A stretch of DNA of 64,000 bases, taken from contig CAZPMN010000010.1 in assembly GCA_964587835.1 (NCBI GenBank), positions 13,880-77,879 on the forward strand, in the 5' to 3' direction. Source of the DNA: Erginobacter sp964587835. Lineage in GTDB: Bacteria; Auribacterota; Erginobacteria; Erginobacterales; Erginobacteraceae. Shown here in pieces: positions 1-8,156 of this stretch. Under the pieces are notes generated by a model. It searched no databases and had not been told where the DNA came from. It saw nothing but the letters and a program-made list of their open reading frames with translations. A program made the translations under genes and the position numbers. Within the stretch, counting starts at the first letter, position 1. Each line of letters opens with the position of its first letter.

Positions 1-147
1 AGTAAGCAGTTGGCCCCGGGCCCCGGCCCCGGGTGTTGGCAGGCATATCAGCATTAATTTCCCCGGCTGCTGATTGAAGGCTTTACAACCCCAGTTATGG
101 ATTGCCGGTTCTGCTCACTGCTTACCGCTCACTGCTTACTGCTTACC
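1..147. repeat. Heptad-repeat palindrome, left arm cut by window edge
   Basis: Bases 111-147 are five consecutive 7-bp units of the type CTGCTTA or CCGCTCA. The inverse type (AGTAAGCAGT) is at bases 1-10, so this is probably one arm-loop-arm element whose left arm runs off the window. The loop of about 100 bp contains a short CCCCGGG-rich palindrome at 13-33. The right arm supplies the last codons and the TAA stop of the minus-strand gene that ends at 136. The same family recurs at 4250, 5258, 9278/9755, 36641 and, as a variant, 14131 and 63565. Confidence 0.7.
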
Positions 148-1698
148 ATCCTTCCGCGCCACCCGCCCGTCCTCCCCCCGGATGATCCAGGCCGCCTCCT
201 CCCGCCGGAGGGCGAACTTGCCCGTCTCGGAGACGGGGTAGAGCCACTGGAGGGAACCTTCCATAAATCGCGCCATATTCGGATTCCAGGAGGGAGCGGG
301 CAGTTTCCTGACAATCTCCTCGTCGATATAAATCCGCTCCCGTTCCGAGATGGTTCCCGTTTCGAGCCCCCGGCCGACCTCCGTCAGGATGGTCCTGAGA
401 GGGAAGAGACGTTCACCCAGGTCGGAGACCTGCCGCCGGGAGAGGATGATATTAAAGAACAGGACCGGCAAAATCAACAAACAGATAATCAGCTTTCCTC
501 TTCGGCCGGGTCGGAAGGCTCCGCCGATCAACGCCGCGGCCATCAGGGCGATCAGGGCGTTGGGGACGTACTGGTAGCGGAACTGGGAGAGGGGGTAAAA
601 GACCGTGTCGGTGTCCAGCCGGGCCGCCGCGATCGTGAAGAGGTGGGTGAAATAAAGAAAGAAGAGGAAGGCGAGGATGGAGATGGTCCGCTTCTTCCCC
701 TCCCGCCGGAGGAGGTAGTATACCGCTCCCAGGATCATCATCCCCGCCAGTCCCAGCCAGGGAACGATGACATCCAGATCCGCCGCCAGCTTCCAGAGGG
801 CCCCGCCGAGGTTGATGTTATCGCTGTAATAAAGGGGGGTGGAGAGAAAGGGAAGGACGTTCACGGCGATCCCGTTGTAGAAGAAACTGAAGAAGACCGC
901 CGGGAGCGCCTCCAGGAGGGTCCCGGCGGTAAGCGAGGGGACGGGGCCGGTATTGGCGGCGGCGGAGCGGTGGATAACAAATCCGGCCAGGTAGATGACA
1001 TATACCCCGGCAAGCATAAGCCAGGCGTCCCTCCCGCCCGTTGACCTTTTTTTCCGGTTCGGGGTTCGGAGGACGGGGGGAAGAAGCAGAACCGCCAGGG
1101 GCCAGAGGGCATAAGCCTCGTTACAGAACATCCCGAAGAGAAAGAGCAGGCCGATCGGGATCAAGATAGTCGGGCGGCGGTCACGGAGGAAGGATATGTA
1201 GAGGAGGAAGCCGAGGAGGAAGGCGCAGAGGGCGAGGATGGTGAAGATCTGGAAAGTCCAGGTCAGGATGTCGGAATGGGAGAAGAGGAAGGTGAAGATA
1301 CCCAGAAAGGCGGCGGCCAGGACCCGGTCGAGACTCAGGCCGACCGCCAGGCGGTAGAGGAGGAGGAGGGCGAGAAAGTAGGCGGCGAAGTTAAGGATGT
1401 GGTTCCAGACAAAGTTCGGGGCGAAGAGCAGATATTCGAGGTAGAGGATGAAGTGGGAAAGCGGGCGGTAGGTGCCGTGCTGCCAGAGGTCGAAGGTCAG
1501 GATCGAAGGCCAGTCGGGAGGGGCGGGGGAGATCTCCACCCGGTTGAAGACGTAGAAGGCCGACCAGTAGTCGCTGCGGGGCGGATTGTCGAAAGAGGGA
1601 AGATAGAGCGTCAGCAGGCCGGCCAGGAGGACGGCGAAGTAGATGACCGGGACGAATCGGCTCCGGCCGCGCCCCGCTTGTCCGGCAATCAGATTCAT
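136..1698 (-). CDS. Polytopic membrane protein, GT-C glycosyltransferase-like (tandem paralogue)
   Basis: The product is about 520 residues with roughly ten hydrophobic segments and a soluble C-terminal part of about 90 residues. It is a clear paralogue of the gene just upstream: both carry NPPRSDYW near the first external loop, HGTYRPLSH, a WNH motif, WTFQIFT, and an ARFMEG motif near the C-terminus. An acidic loop after the first membrane helix and the overall topology fit lipid-carrier-dependent GT-C glycosyltransferases, but no family-defining motif proves it. I chose the ATG at 1698 because it lies directly after the stop of the upstream gene and gives an N-terminus like the paralogue's; an ATG at 1740 in the same frame is the alternative. 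The last codons and stop lie in a heptad repeat. Substrate unknown. Confidence 0.8.
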   Translation of the reverse strand: MNLIAGQAGRGRSRFVPVIYFAVLLAGLLTLYLPSFDNPPRSDYWSAFYVFNRVEISPAPPDWPSILTFDLWQHGTYRPLSHFILYLEYLLFAPNFVWNHILNFAAYFLALLLLYRLAVGLSLDRVLAAAFLGIFTFLFSHSDILTWTFQIFTILALCAFLLGFLLYISFLRDRRPTILIPIGLLFLFGMFCNEAYALWPLAVLLLPPVLRTPNRKKRSTGGRDAWLMLAGVYVIYLAGFVIHRSAAANTGPVPSLTAGTLLEALPAVFFSFFYNGIAVNVLPFLSTPLYYSDNINLGGALWKLAADLDVIVPWLGLAGMMILGAVYYLLRREGKKRTISILAFLFFLYFTHLFTIAAARLDTDTVFYPLSQFRYQYVPNALIALMAAALIGGAFRPGRRGKLIICLLILPVLFFNIILSRRQVSDLGERLFPLRTILTEVGRGLETGTISERERIYIDEEIVRKLPAPSWNPNMARFMEGSLQWLYPVSETGKFALRREEAAWIIRGEDGRVARKDGKQ

Positions 1699-1699
1699 C

Positions 1700-3277
1700 T
1701 CATTCGACCGGGCTGATCCGTCCTCCGGATTCCGTCGCATAAATGGTCCGGTGGTTATCTTCCCGGATCAGCCAGGCCGCCTCCTCCCTGGACCCGGCGA
1801 AACAGTCCTGCCGTCCGGCTGGGAAGAACCACTGGAAGGTTCCCTCCATAAACCGGGCCATATCCTCGTTCCAGCAGATCGGAGGGAGGTAGCCGGTGAT
1901 CCGGGGGTCGATGAAAAGTTTCGCCCCGGGGTGGATCTGTTCGCTCTCCAGACCGTGCTCGATGGTCGCCAGGAGCACCCCCAAAGGCTGGAGGTCCTCT
2001 TCGATCCGGTTCATATATTTGCGGCTGTAATGAAGATTGACCGCCAGTACCGGGAGGAGGCAGCAGGCGGTGACGATCTTCCCCAGTCGTTTCGGGTGGA
2101 CCAGCTCGCTCAAGACCGTCGCCACCATCAGGAAGAGCAGGGCGTTGGCGATATACTGGTAGCGGAACTGGGTGAACGGGTACCAGACGGCGTTGGTGGT
2201 CATTCGGGAGAAGCTGACGATGAAGTAATAGGTGGCGTAGAGGTAAAAGAAGAAGCCGAGGAGCAGGAGGGTCCGCTTCCTTCCTCCGCGGTAGAGAAGG
2301 GTTCCGGCCAGCCCGAGAAGTATAATCCCTACCCCGGCGGCCCAGGGGAGGATCACCGGCAAAGCTCTGTACCAATTGACCAGCAGACCCGCCATATCCA
2401 GATTGTCCCGGATGACCAGAGGTTCGGTCACGAACGGGGCCAGGTTGACCAGGAGACCGTTGTAGAAGAGGTTGAAGAAGATCGCGCCCACTCCCCGCAG
2501 GAGTAGGATTAGGTCGAGCCGGGGAAGATCCCCGGTGGTATCCGCGGCCAGGCGGGTCCAGAGGAAGACGGCGAGGTAGAGGAGGTAGATGACGACCAGG
2601 AGGCAGCCGGTCGGGAGGAGCGGCTTCCTCCTGGAGAGCGGCCGGCCGGGGGAGAGGAGAAGGCCCCGTCCCGCCGCCAGGATCAGGAGGGCCGGCGGCC
2701 AGAGGGCGTAGAGTTCGAAGCAGTACAATCCGAAAAGAAAGAGCCCGCCGATGGCAACCAGCAGGTTCTTCCGGCCGGACTCCAGGTAGGAGAGGTAGAG
2801 CAGGAAGCCGAGGAGGAAGGCCGGGAAACTCATCGTGGTGAAGATCTGGAAGGTCCAGGTGACGATATCGAAGTGGGAATAGAGGAAGGCGTAGAGAAGC
2901 AAAAAGGCGCCAGAGAGGAAACGATCGAGCCGGAACCTGACGGCCAGCCGGTAGAGGAGGACGATGCTCAGGCAGTACATCGAGAAGTTGACCAGGTGGT
3001 TCCAGATAAAATTGACGCCGAAGACCTTGTGCTCCAGGTAGAGAAGGAGGTGGGAGAGCGGCCGGTAGGTCCCGTGCTCCCAGGGGTCGTACCGGGTCAG
3101 GCTCAGCCAGCTTAAGGGCTCGGGGGGGGCGTCGGCCTGGTGGAAGTAGTAGAGAGCGACCCAGTAGTCGCTCCGGGGCGGGTTGGCGAAGGAGCGGTGG
3201 TAGAAGAGGGCCAGAAGACAGATCAACGCTGCCAGGAAGAGATAGTCGCGCCTGGATATGAAGGAGAGGGTATGCAT
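1700..3277 (-). CDS. Polytopic membrane protein, GT-C glycosyltransferase-like (tandem paralogue)
   Basis: A 525-residue membrane protein that begins with a short basic segment and a first membrane helix, then the external NPPRSDYW motif, HGTYRPLSH and further hydrophobic helices, ending in a soluble domain. It shares these motifs, spacing and length with the downstream gene at 136-1698, so the two arose by tandem duplication and probably form an operon. GT-C enzymes of this shape transfer sugars from polyprenyl-phosphate sugars outside the membrane; this assignment is by topology only. It is transcribed away from the transketolase pair at 3456, and the 178 bp between them should hold divergent promoters, though I see no strong consensus there. 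Confidence 0.8.
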   Translation of the reverse strand: MHTLSFISRRDYLFLAALICLLALFYHRSFANPPRSDYWVALYYFHQADAPPEPLSWLSLTRYDPWEHGTYRPLSHLLLYLEHKVFGVNFIWNHLVNFSMYCLSIVLLYRLAVRFRLDRFLSGAFLLLYAFLYSHFDIVTWTFQIFTTMSFPAFLLGFLLYLSYLESGRKNLLVAIGGLFLFGLYCFELYALWPPALLILAAGRGLLLSPGRPLSRRKPLLPTGCLLVVIYLLYLAVFLWTRLAADTTGDLPRLDLILLLRGVGAIFFNLFYNGLLVNLAPFVTEPLVIRDNLDMAGLLVNWYRALPVILPWAAGVGIILLGLAGTLLYRGGRKRTLLLLGFFFYLYATYYFIVSFSRMTTNAVWYPFTQFRYQYIANALLFLMVATVLSELVHPKRLGKIVTACCLLPVLAVNLHYSRKYMNRIEEDLQPLGVLLATIEHGLESEQIHPGAKLFIDPRITGYLPPICWNEDMARFMEGTFQWFFPAGRQDCFAGSREEAAWLIREDNHRTIYATESGGRISPVE

Positions 3278-3455
3278 AATCCCAGTACATCATAACAAGC
3301 GGCCCGCACGGCGGCAAATAAATTAGCTCGCTTCGTCCCGGCAGCCGCCGGTAGTCGCCGGCGGGTTAATTTTGCTTGGAAAATCCAGGATGGTTGTGTA
3401 AGTTATCTTCTTTACACCAATATGTGCCGTAAACCGTCGGGTTAACCTTCTTGAT

Positions 3456-4247
3456 ATGGATTCTTCAGCGATCAGCAGGGAGATCAGGAAACGGCTGGTG
3501 CGGATGCACCAGACCGGTTCCCATTTCGGCTCGGCGATGTCGATCGTCGATATCCTGACAGTTCTCTATTTCAGGGTGATGAAGATCGAGTCGCCCGATG
3601 ATCCGGACCGGGACCGGTTTATCCTCAGCAAGGGACACGCGACCAGCGCCTGGTACACCACCCTGGCCAAAAAGGGGTTCTTCCCTGAGGATGTGCTGGA
3701 TACTTATCTCCAGAACGGGGGGCAGCTCTACGGCCATCCGGTCAAGGGCGGGGTTCCCGGAGTGGAGACCTCGACCGGATCCCTGGGACACGGGATCAAC
3801 ATCGGGGCCGGGATGGCCCTGGCCGGCAAGATGGACGGGCGGGGTTACCGGGTCTTTGTCCTGATGGGTGACGGCGAGGTTCAGGAAGGGAGCGTCTGGG
3901 AGGGAGCTATCCTGGCCGCCCGGCTGAAACTCGACAACCTGGTGGCGATCGTCGACGCCAACAACCTCCAGGGTTTCGACCGGGTGGAGAACATCCAGCC
4001 GATTGAAACCCTGCGGGGCAAATGGGAGGCTTTTGGCTGGGGGGCGAGAGAGGTGGACGGTCATAATCACGAGGAACTGGAAACCGCCTTCCAATCTGTC
4101 CCTTTCCGTCTGGGCTCGCCCTCGGTGGTTATCGCCCGGACTGTGAAATGCAAGGGCGTGAAGGAGATGGAGGGTTGTTTCGAGTCCCACTATCTCTCGG
4201 TCCAGAAAGACAAGGTGGAGATTTACTGCCGGGGACTGGATGAATAA
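3456..4247 (+). CDS. Transketolase, N-terminal (TPP-binding) subunit
   Basis: This 263-residue protein matches the N-terminal half of transketolase. It has the substrate-side SKGHATSAWY segment near residue 57, the GSLGHG loop near residue 107, and the thiamine-diphosphate signature starting at GDGEVQEGS and ending with the NN pair about 30 residues later. The C-terminal half is encoded by the next gene, a split arrangement common in bacteria and archaea. Transketolases move two-carbon units between sugar phosphates and make sedoheptulose 7-phosphate, the precursor of the heptose pathway encoded at 57-63.6 kb; split copies in glycan loci can also build branched sugars. Which applies here cannot be read from sequence. 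Confidence 0.92.
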   Translation: MDSSAISREIRKRLVRMHQTGSHFGSAMSIVDILTVLYFRVMKIESPDDPDRDRFILSKGHATSAWYTTLAKKGFFPEDVLDTYLQNGGQLYGHPVKGGVPGVETSTGSLGHGINIGAGMALAGKMDGRGYRVFVLMGDGEVQEGSVWEGAILAARLKLDNLVAIVDANNLQGFDRVENIQPIETLRGKWEAFGWGAREVDGHNHEELETAFQSVPFRLGSPSVVIARTVKCKGVKEMEGCFESHYLSVQKDKVEIYCRGLDE

Positions 4248-4249
4248 AA

Positions 4250-4321
4250 GTTAGCGGTAAGCAGTTAGCAGTAAGCGGTGAACGGGGGGACTGCATACTG
4301 CTTACCGCTCACCGCTTACCG
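4250..4321. repeat. Heptad-repeat palindrome between the transketolase halves
   Basis: The left arm has five 7-bp units beginning with GTTAGCG and including GTAAGCA and GTAAGCG. The right arm has four inverse units (CTGCATA, CTGCTTA, CCGCTCA, CCGCTTA). A GGGGGA loop separates the arms. It fills almost the whole gap between two genes that must be made together, so it is more likely an inserted element or a processing site than a strong terminator. Confidence 0.85.
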
Positions 4322-4329
4322 TCTTTAAG

Positions 4330-5268
4330 ATGAGACACGCGTTCATCAACACGCTGATGGATCTGGCTGAACGGGACGACTCGATCTGCCTCCTGACCGG
4401 GGACGCCGGGTTCACCATCCTGGAGCGGTTCCGGGACCGCTTTCCGGGGCGTTATTACAACGTGGGGATCGCCGAGGCGGCGATGATCGGTCTGGCCGCT
4501 GGTCTGGCGATGTCGGGGAAGACCGTCTTCGTCTATTCGATCGTCCCCTTCGTTACGATGCGCTGTTTCGAGCAGGTCAGGGTCGATCTCTGCTACCAGA
4601 ACCTTCCGGTCAAGCTGGTCGGGGTGGGGCAGGGGGTCACTTACGGGACCGCCGGTGCCACCCACCACGCCATCGAGGATATAGCCATTATGCGGGCCCT
4701 GCCGAATATGACCGTGATCTGCCCGGGAGGGCCGATTGAGACGAAGAAAGCGGTGGCGGCCTCCCTGGGGCTGGAGGGGCCTTGCTACATCCGGCTGGGC
4801 AAGTCCGGGGAGCCGACGGTTTACGAAGATGAAGATATCCCCTTCCAAATCGGCCGGGGTATCCGGGTGCGGGAAGGGAAGGGAGTCGCCCTGGTCGCGA
4901 CCAGCAATATGGTCCCGACCGCGGCCGCGGTTGCCCAGCTGCTGGCGGAGGATGGTCGGAAACCGGAAGTAATCAGCATGCACACGGTCAAGCCAATCGA
5001 CCGGAAGCTCCTTCAGGAGACCGCCGCTCGTTGTTCTCTGATCGCCACCCTGGAAGAACATAACCTGATCGGGGGACTCGGCTCGGCGGTGGCGGAGGTA
5101 ATCCTGGCCGACCGTCTCCCGGCCCGCCTGATCACCTTCGGCATCCCCGATACCTACGCTCCGGTGGCCGGGAGCCAGGAGTACCTGAGGGAGTTGTTTG
5201 GTTTGTCCCCGCGCCAGGTGGCCGCAGTGGTCAGGGAGGAACTGGAAGAAAATGATAGTAAGCAGTAA
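4330..5268 (+). CDS. Transketolase, C-terminal (pyrimidine-binding) subunit
   Basis: This 312-residue protein is the partner of the upstream gene. It has the pyrimidine-binding domain with NVGIAEAAMIGLAAGLA near residue 55, where the Glu activates thiamine diphosphate, and the C-terminal transketolase domain from about residue 190 with EEHNLIGGLGSAVAE. The complex would carry out ketol transfer in the cytoplasm. The last three codons before the stop and the TAA itself come from a heptad-repeat palindrome, so the native C-terminus has been replaced or extended by the repeat. Confidence 0.92.
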   Translation: MRHAFINTLMDLAERDDSICLLTGDAGFTILERFRDRFPGRYYNVGIAEAAMIGLAAGLAMSGKTVFVYSIVPFVTMRCFEQVRVDLCYQNLPVKLVGVGQGVTYGTAGATHHAIEDIAIMRALPNMTVICPGGPIETKKAVAASLGLEGPCYIRLGKSGEPTVYEDEDIPFQIGRGIRVREGKGVALVATSNMVPTAAAVAQLLAEDGRKPEVISMHTVKPIDRKLLQETAARCSLIATLEEHNLIGGLGSAVAEVILADRLPARLITFGIPDTYAPVAGSQEYLRELFGLSPRQVAAVVREELEENDSKQ

Positions 5269-5313
5269 GCGGTAAGCAGTCCCCCGGTTACCGCTCACTG
5301 CTTACTGCTCACC
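5258..5313. repeat. Heptad-repeat palindrome overlapping a stop codon
   Basis: The left arm is GTAAGCA, GTAAGCG, GTAAGCA. A CCCCCG loop follows, then inverse units ending CTGCTTA and CTGCTCA. The first unit encodes the end of the transketolase C-subunit and the second provides its TAA stop. Confidence 0.85.
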
Positions 5314-5361
5314 TTCACGAACAACCACAAACATACTCAAGTAATCCGAAAATCTGCGGAA

Positions 5362-6468
5362 ATGAAATTGACTTATAATAAAAAATACCTCGCCCTACGC
5401 CGCTACTGGAACCGGGCTCGGACGCTGGGACATATGTTGGCGATCAAGGCCTTTCGCAAGCCGCGCTACCCGTTCTACGTCAACCTGGTCATCAACAGCC
5501 GGTGTAACCTGAAGTGCGCTTACTGCTTCGGTAGTTACTCCAACCGGAAGACCCCGGACTGGGCCTACGAAGACCTGGTCAGGCTGATCGACGACCTCTA
5601 CGAGCGGGGGACCCGTTACATCCTGGTCCAGGGCGGCGAGCCGCTCCTCCACGAGGACCTGGGGAAGATCTTCCGCTATATCGACAGCAAGGGGATAGTC
5701 ACCGCCCTGGTCACCAACGGCCAGTTCCCGGACCGAATCCGGAATATTCCCGAGATCGCGCTGTTGGACAATATTTGTTTCTCCCTCGACGGCAACCGGG
5801 AGGGCAACGACCGGATCCGCGGGGAGGGGACCTTCGACAAGGTGCTGGAGTCGATCAGGGTGGTCAAGGAAGTCCATCGGACCCCGATCCGGATCAACTC
5901 GACTATCACCAAGTACACGGTCAACGACGTCGACTTTATGGCCGAATTCATGCGGGGGAATAACATCGAGTGGGGAATCAACTTTCTCTTCAAGGGCGAC
6001 GAGCGGCTGGGGGAGGAGGACCTGGCCCCCGAGGACTCGGAGATCGTCAAGTACCAGGAGAAGTTCATCGATTACATCAAGCGGGGCTACCCGATCTTCT
6101 CCACCACCAAGATTCTCCGCTACACCCTGGCCTGGCCGGTGCCCTATTCCCGCAAATTCCTGGGCAAGGAGGAGGCCCTGAGGCTGCTGGGGAAGAAGGC
6201 GATCGAGTGCCAGTACGGAAACTACGAGATCGTGATCGACGAGGACGGCCGGCTCTACCCCTGCCAGGGGATGCAGGGGATGTTCGACGGGAAGAACCTG
6301 AAGGAGGTCGGCTTCGACGCGGCCTTCAAGCACCTGGAGAACAAGCCCTGCTACACCTGCTACCTGGTCTCGATGATCAATACCTCGGCGATGATCAACT
6401 GGGACCTGGACGTGATCTGGGAGACGATCCGGGGGACATTTCGCAGCCGGCGGCTGGGGAAGAAGTAG
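5362..6468 (+). CDS. Radical SAM protein with C-terminal twin-Cys tail
   Basis: A 368-residue radical SAM enzyme. The 4Fe-4S site is Cys48, Cys52 and Cys55 in RCNLKCAYC, preceded by a basic, amphipathic N-terminal segment of about 35 residues. The SAM-binding GGEP motif follows near residue 95. The C-terminal region has a SPASM-like layout: CQYGNYE, then YPCQG, then CYTCY, and ends in a hydrophobic, Trp-containing tail. The tail and the basic N-terminus recur in four other radical SAM genes here (9815, 10873, 17537, 49148), so they form a local family. SPASM enzymes carry an auxiliary cluster and often modify peptides, but no peptide substrate gene is seen; the glycan context suggests a sugar or lipid substrate. 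TAG is the stop. Confidence 0.9.
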   Translation: MKLTYNKKYLALRRYWNRARTLGHMLAIKAFRKPRYPFYVNLVINSRCNLKCAYCFGSYSNRKTPDWAYEDLVRLIDDLYERGTRYILVQGGEPLLHEDLGKIFRYIDSKGIVTALVTNGQFPDRIRNIPEIALLDNICFSLDGNREGNDRIRGEGTFDKVLESIRVVKEVHRTPIRINSTITKYTVNDVDFMAEFMRGNNIEWGINFLFKGDERLGEEDLAPEDSEIVKYQEKFIDYIKRGYPIFSTTKILRYTLAWPVPYSRKFLGKEEALRLLGKKAIECQYGNYEIVIDEDGRLYPCQGMQGMFDGKNLKEVGFDAAFKHLENKPCYTCYLVSMINTSAMINWDLDVIWETIRGTFRSRRLGKK

Positions 6469-6657
6469 GATCGTCCTTTCGCTTCGCTCAAGGACTTGCA
6501 CCATCGGAATGCCGGCGGCATTCCTTGTAGGAATTGCAGGATCGCTTCGCTTGCTGTTTAGTAACCCCTGACTCAGGCAGGGTGATGCCACATCTCCTGC
6601 AAGTTCCGATGGGGGCGAAGGACAATCCGGCATAAAAGCGCGGCCGAATGGAGATGA

Positions 6658-7488
6658 TTGAGATTGCAGTCCGGGAATAAGACAATCGACCTCTCCATCA
6701 TTATGCCGGCCCTCAACGAGGAGGGGAATATCGCCGCCGCGATCCGCCATACCCTGGACGCCTTCACCGCCCACGGGCTCAGCGGCGAGATCATCGTCGT
6801 CAACGACGGTTCCACCGACCGCACGCCGGAGATTGTGGAAGCGATCGCCCCGGAGGAGGGGGGAGAGAGGATCCGGATGGTCAGCCACCGGACCCCCCAG
6901 GGCCTGGGGGCGGCCTTCCGCGATGGTCTGCCGGAGACCCGGGGGGAGGCGGTGGCCTTTATGCCCGGCGACGACGAGAACGACCCGGGGGAGATTATGC
7001 GCTACTTCAACCTCCTCGAGCAGGTGGATATGGTGGTCCCCTTCGTCTACAACAAGGAGGTTCGTCCCCGGATCCGGAACCTGATCTCAGCGGTCTTCCG
7101 CAGCCTGATCAACGTCACCTACGGGGTCAACTTCAACTACACCAACGGCACCGTCCTCTACCGGAGGGCGATTCTCGCCGCCGCGCCCAACCGTTCCGCC
7201 GGTTTCTTCTTCCAGACCGAGAACGTGGTTCGGGCGGTCTGGAGCGGGTATCTCTTCGCCGAGGTTCCCTACCGGCTGGCGGTCCGCGCCGGGGGGGAGT
7301 CGAAAGCCATCTCCTTGAAGTCGCTGCGCCGGGTTATGGGGGATTACCTGGCCCTGGTCAGGGAGATCTATTTCTCCCCCGGACTCAAGGCCGCCCGGAA
7401 CCCGGCCCCCGGCACTGTCTCCGACCTGAGAAGGAACGAGACCATCAAGAGCGGCCTGGGCAAGCCGGGGAAGTACAGCCGGGAGTAG
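6658..7488 (+). CDS. Family 2 glycosyltransferase, dolichol-phosphate mannose synthase-like
   Basis: The 276-residue product has the GT2 N-terminal signature SIIMPALNEEGN, then VVNDGSTDRT and FMPGDDEND, which corresponds to the metal-binding DxD region. Such enzymes transfer a sugar from a nucleotide sugar to polyprenyl phosphate at the cytoplasmic face, making the donor for GT-C enzymes, eight candidates for which lie in this window. I use a TTG start at 6658 because an in-frame TGA lies directly upstream and GGAG sits five bases before it; no ATG precedes the conserved motif. The preceding gap of about 190 bp contains an imperfect inverted repeat. Confidence 0.9.
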   Translation: MRLQSGNKTIDLSIIMPALNEEGNIAAAIRHTLDAFTAHGLSGEIIVVNDGSTDRTPEIVEAIAPEEGGERIRMVSHRTPQGLGAAFRDGLPETRGEAVAFMPGDDENDPGEIMRYFNLLEQVDMVVPFVYNKEVRPRIRNLISAVFRSLINVTYGVNFNYTNGTVLYRRAILAAAPNRSAGFFFQTENVVRAVWSGYLFAEVPYRLAVRAGGESKAISLKSLRRVMGDYLALVREIYFSPGLKAARNPAPGTVSDLRRNETIKSGLGKPGKYSRE

Positions 7489-7492
7489 GGAC

Positions 7493-7638
7493 GGGATAAC
7501 AGGATGGTTTTTAGACAGGATAACAGGATTTACAGGATAGGGTTTCTAAAGTAGTGCGCAGTGTAATTGTACATTCCGATAGTTGGTAGGGAAATATAAG
7601 GGCTGGTTTTTTAGACAGGATAACAGGATCTACAGAAT
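7493..7638. repeat. ACAGGAT-type repeats, two direct copies 100 bp apart
   Basis: Two copies of a 25-bp sequence made of three ACAGGAT-like units lie at 7514-7538 and 7614-7638. A shared flank (GGTTTCTAAAG) follows each, so the duplicated unit is about 45 bp. A shorter fragment is at 7493. An inverted copy lies at 8129-8153, on the other side of the small gene at 7690. Related copies are at 23277, 61437 and, inverted, 62205. Confidence 0.85.
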
Positions 7639-7689
7639 GAGGTTTCTAAAGCGGTGCTTTATCTATAAAGTTGGTTTCGTTGATTGATT

Positions 7690-8058
7690 ATGGAATACGA
7701 GGATCTCACCAAGCGGGTGATTGGTTGCGCTTACCGGGTATACAACCGGATGGGATTCGGGTTTCTGGAAAGTGTCTATGAAAGATGTATGGCGTTGGAA
7801 TTAAAGAAGGCCGGAATAGGGTTCGAGGAACAGAAGAAGATCGAGGTATTTTACGATGGGGAATTGGTGGGAGATTTCGTGGCGGCCCTAATCATTGAAG
7901 GTGTTTTAATTGTCGAGTTGAAATCCGCCCGCACCATCAGCAAAGCCTACGAAGTCCAGTTGGTTAACTACCTGGTAGCGACTCAGAGGCCTATAGGACT
8001 GCTGATAAACTTCGCCGAAAAAGAAGTCCAGATCAAGAGAAAGGTCCAGCATCTGTAA
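7690..8058 (+). CDS. GxxExxY family protein
   Basis: A 122-residue cytoplasmic protein with the defining GFGFLESVY motif near residue 25. An EQKKIEVFYDGELVGDFVAALIIEGVLIVELKS-like core (about residues 57-88) resembles a small nuclease-like fold with acidic and Lys residues. GxxExxY proteins are widespread orphan genes without a proven function. I start at the ATG at 7690 and not at the TTG six bases earlier. The gene does not fit the glycan theme, is less GC-rich than its neighbours, and lies between inverted ACAGGAT repeats, which suggests it came in as cargo of a repeat-bounded element. Confidence 0.88.
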   Translation: MEYEDLTKRVIGCAYRVYNRMGFGFLESVYERCMALELKKAGIGFEEQKKIEVFYDGELVGDFVAALIIEGVLIVELKSARTISKAYEVQLVNYLVATQRPIGLLINFAEKEVQIKRKVQHL

Positions 8059-8085
8059 TTGCGCTGAAGTCAATATCCCTTACCA

Positions 8086-8153
8086 CACAAAACCATTACC
8101 CAAAACTCTGGCCATACCAACAAAAACCATCCTGTAAATCCTGTTATCCTGTC
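8086..8153. repeat. Right arm of the ACAGGAT element, 68 bp
   Basis: This 68-bp stretch ends with an inverted ACAGGAT triple unit. It aligns without gaps to 62162-62229, where it again lies a few bases upstream of a start codon. The two copies differ at a minority of positions, so they are members of one dispersed element family, here serving as the leader of the radical SAM gene at 8157. Confidence 0.85.
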
Positions 8154-8156
8154 AAA

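Noticed and set aside
97..1044. Long plus-strand open frame opposite the membrane gene
   Set aside because: The product is Gly-, Glu- and Arg-rich low-complexity sequence that mirrors codon bias of the minus-strand gene; the membrane protein on the other strand has a clear paralogue.
5395..6888. 497-codon minus-strand open frame opposite the radical SAM gene
   Set aside because: No recognisable domain, and it covers a gene with an intact 4Fe-4S motif and a conserved C-terminus; long antisense frames are common in GC-rich DNA.
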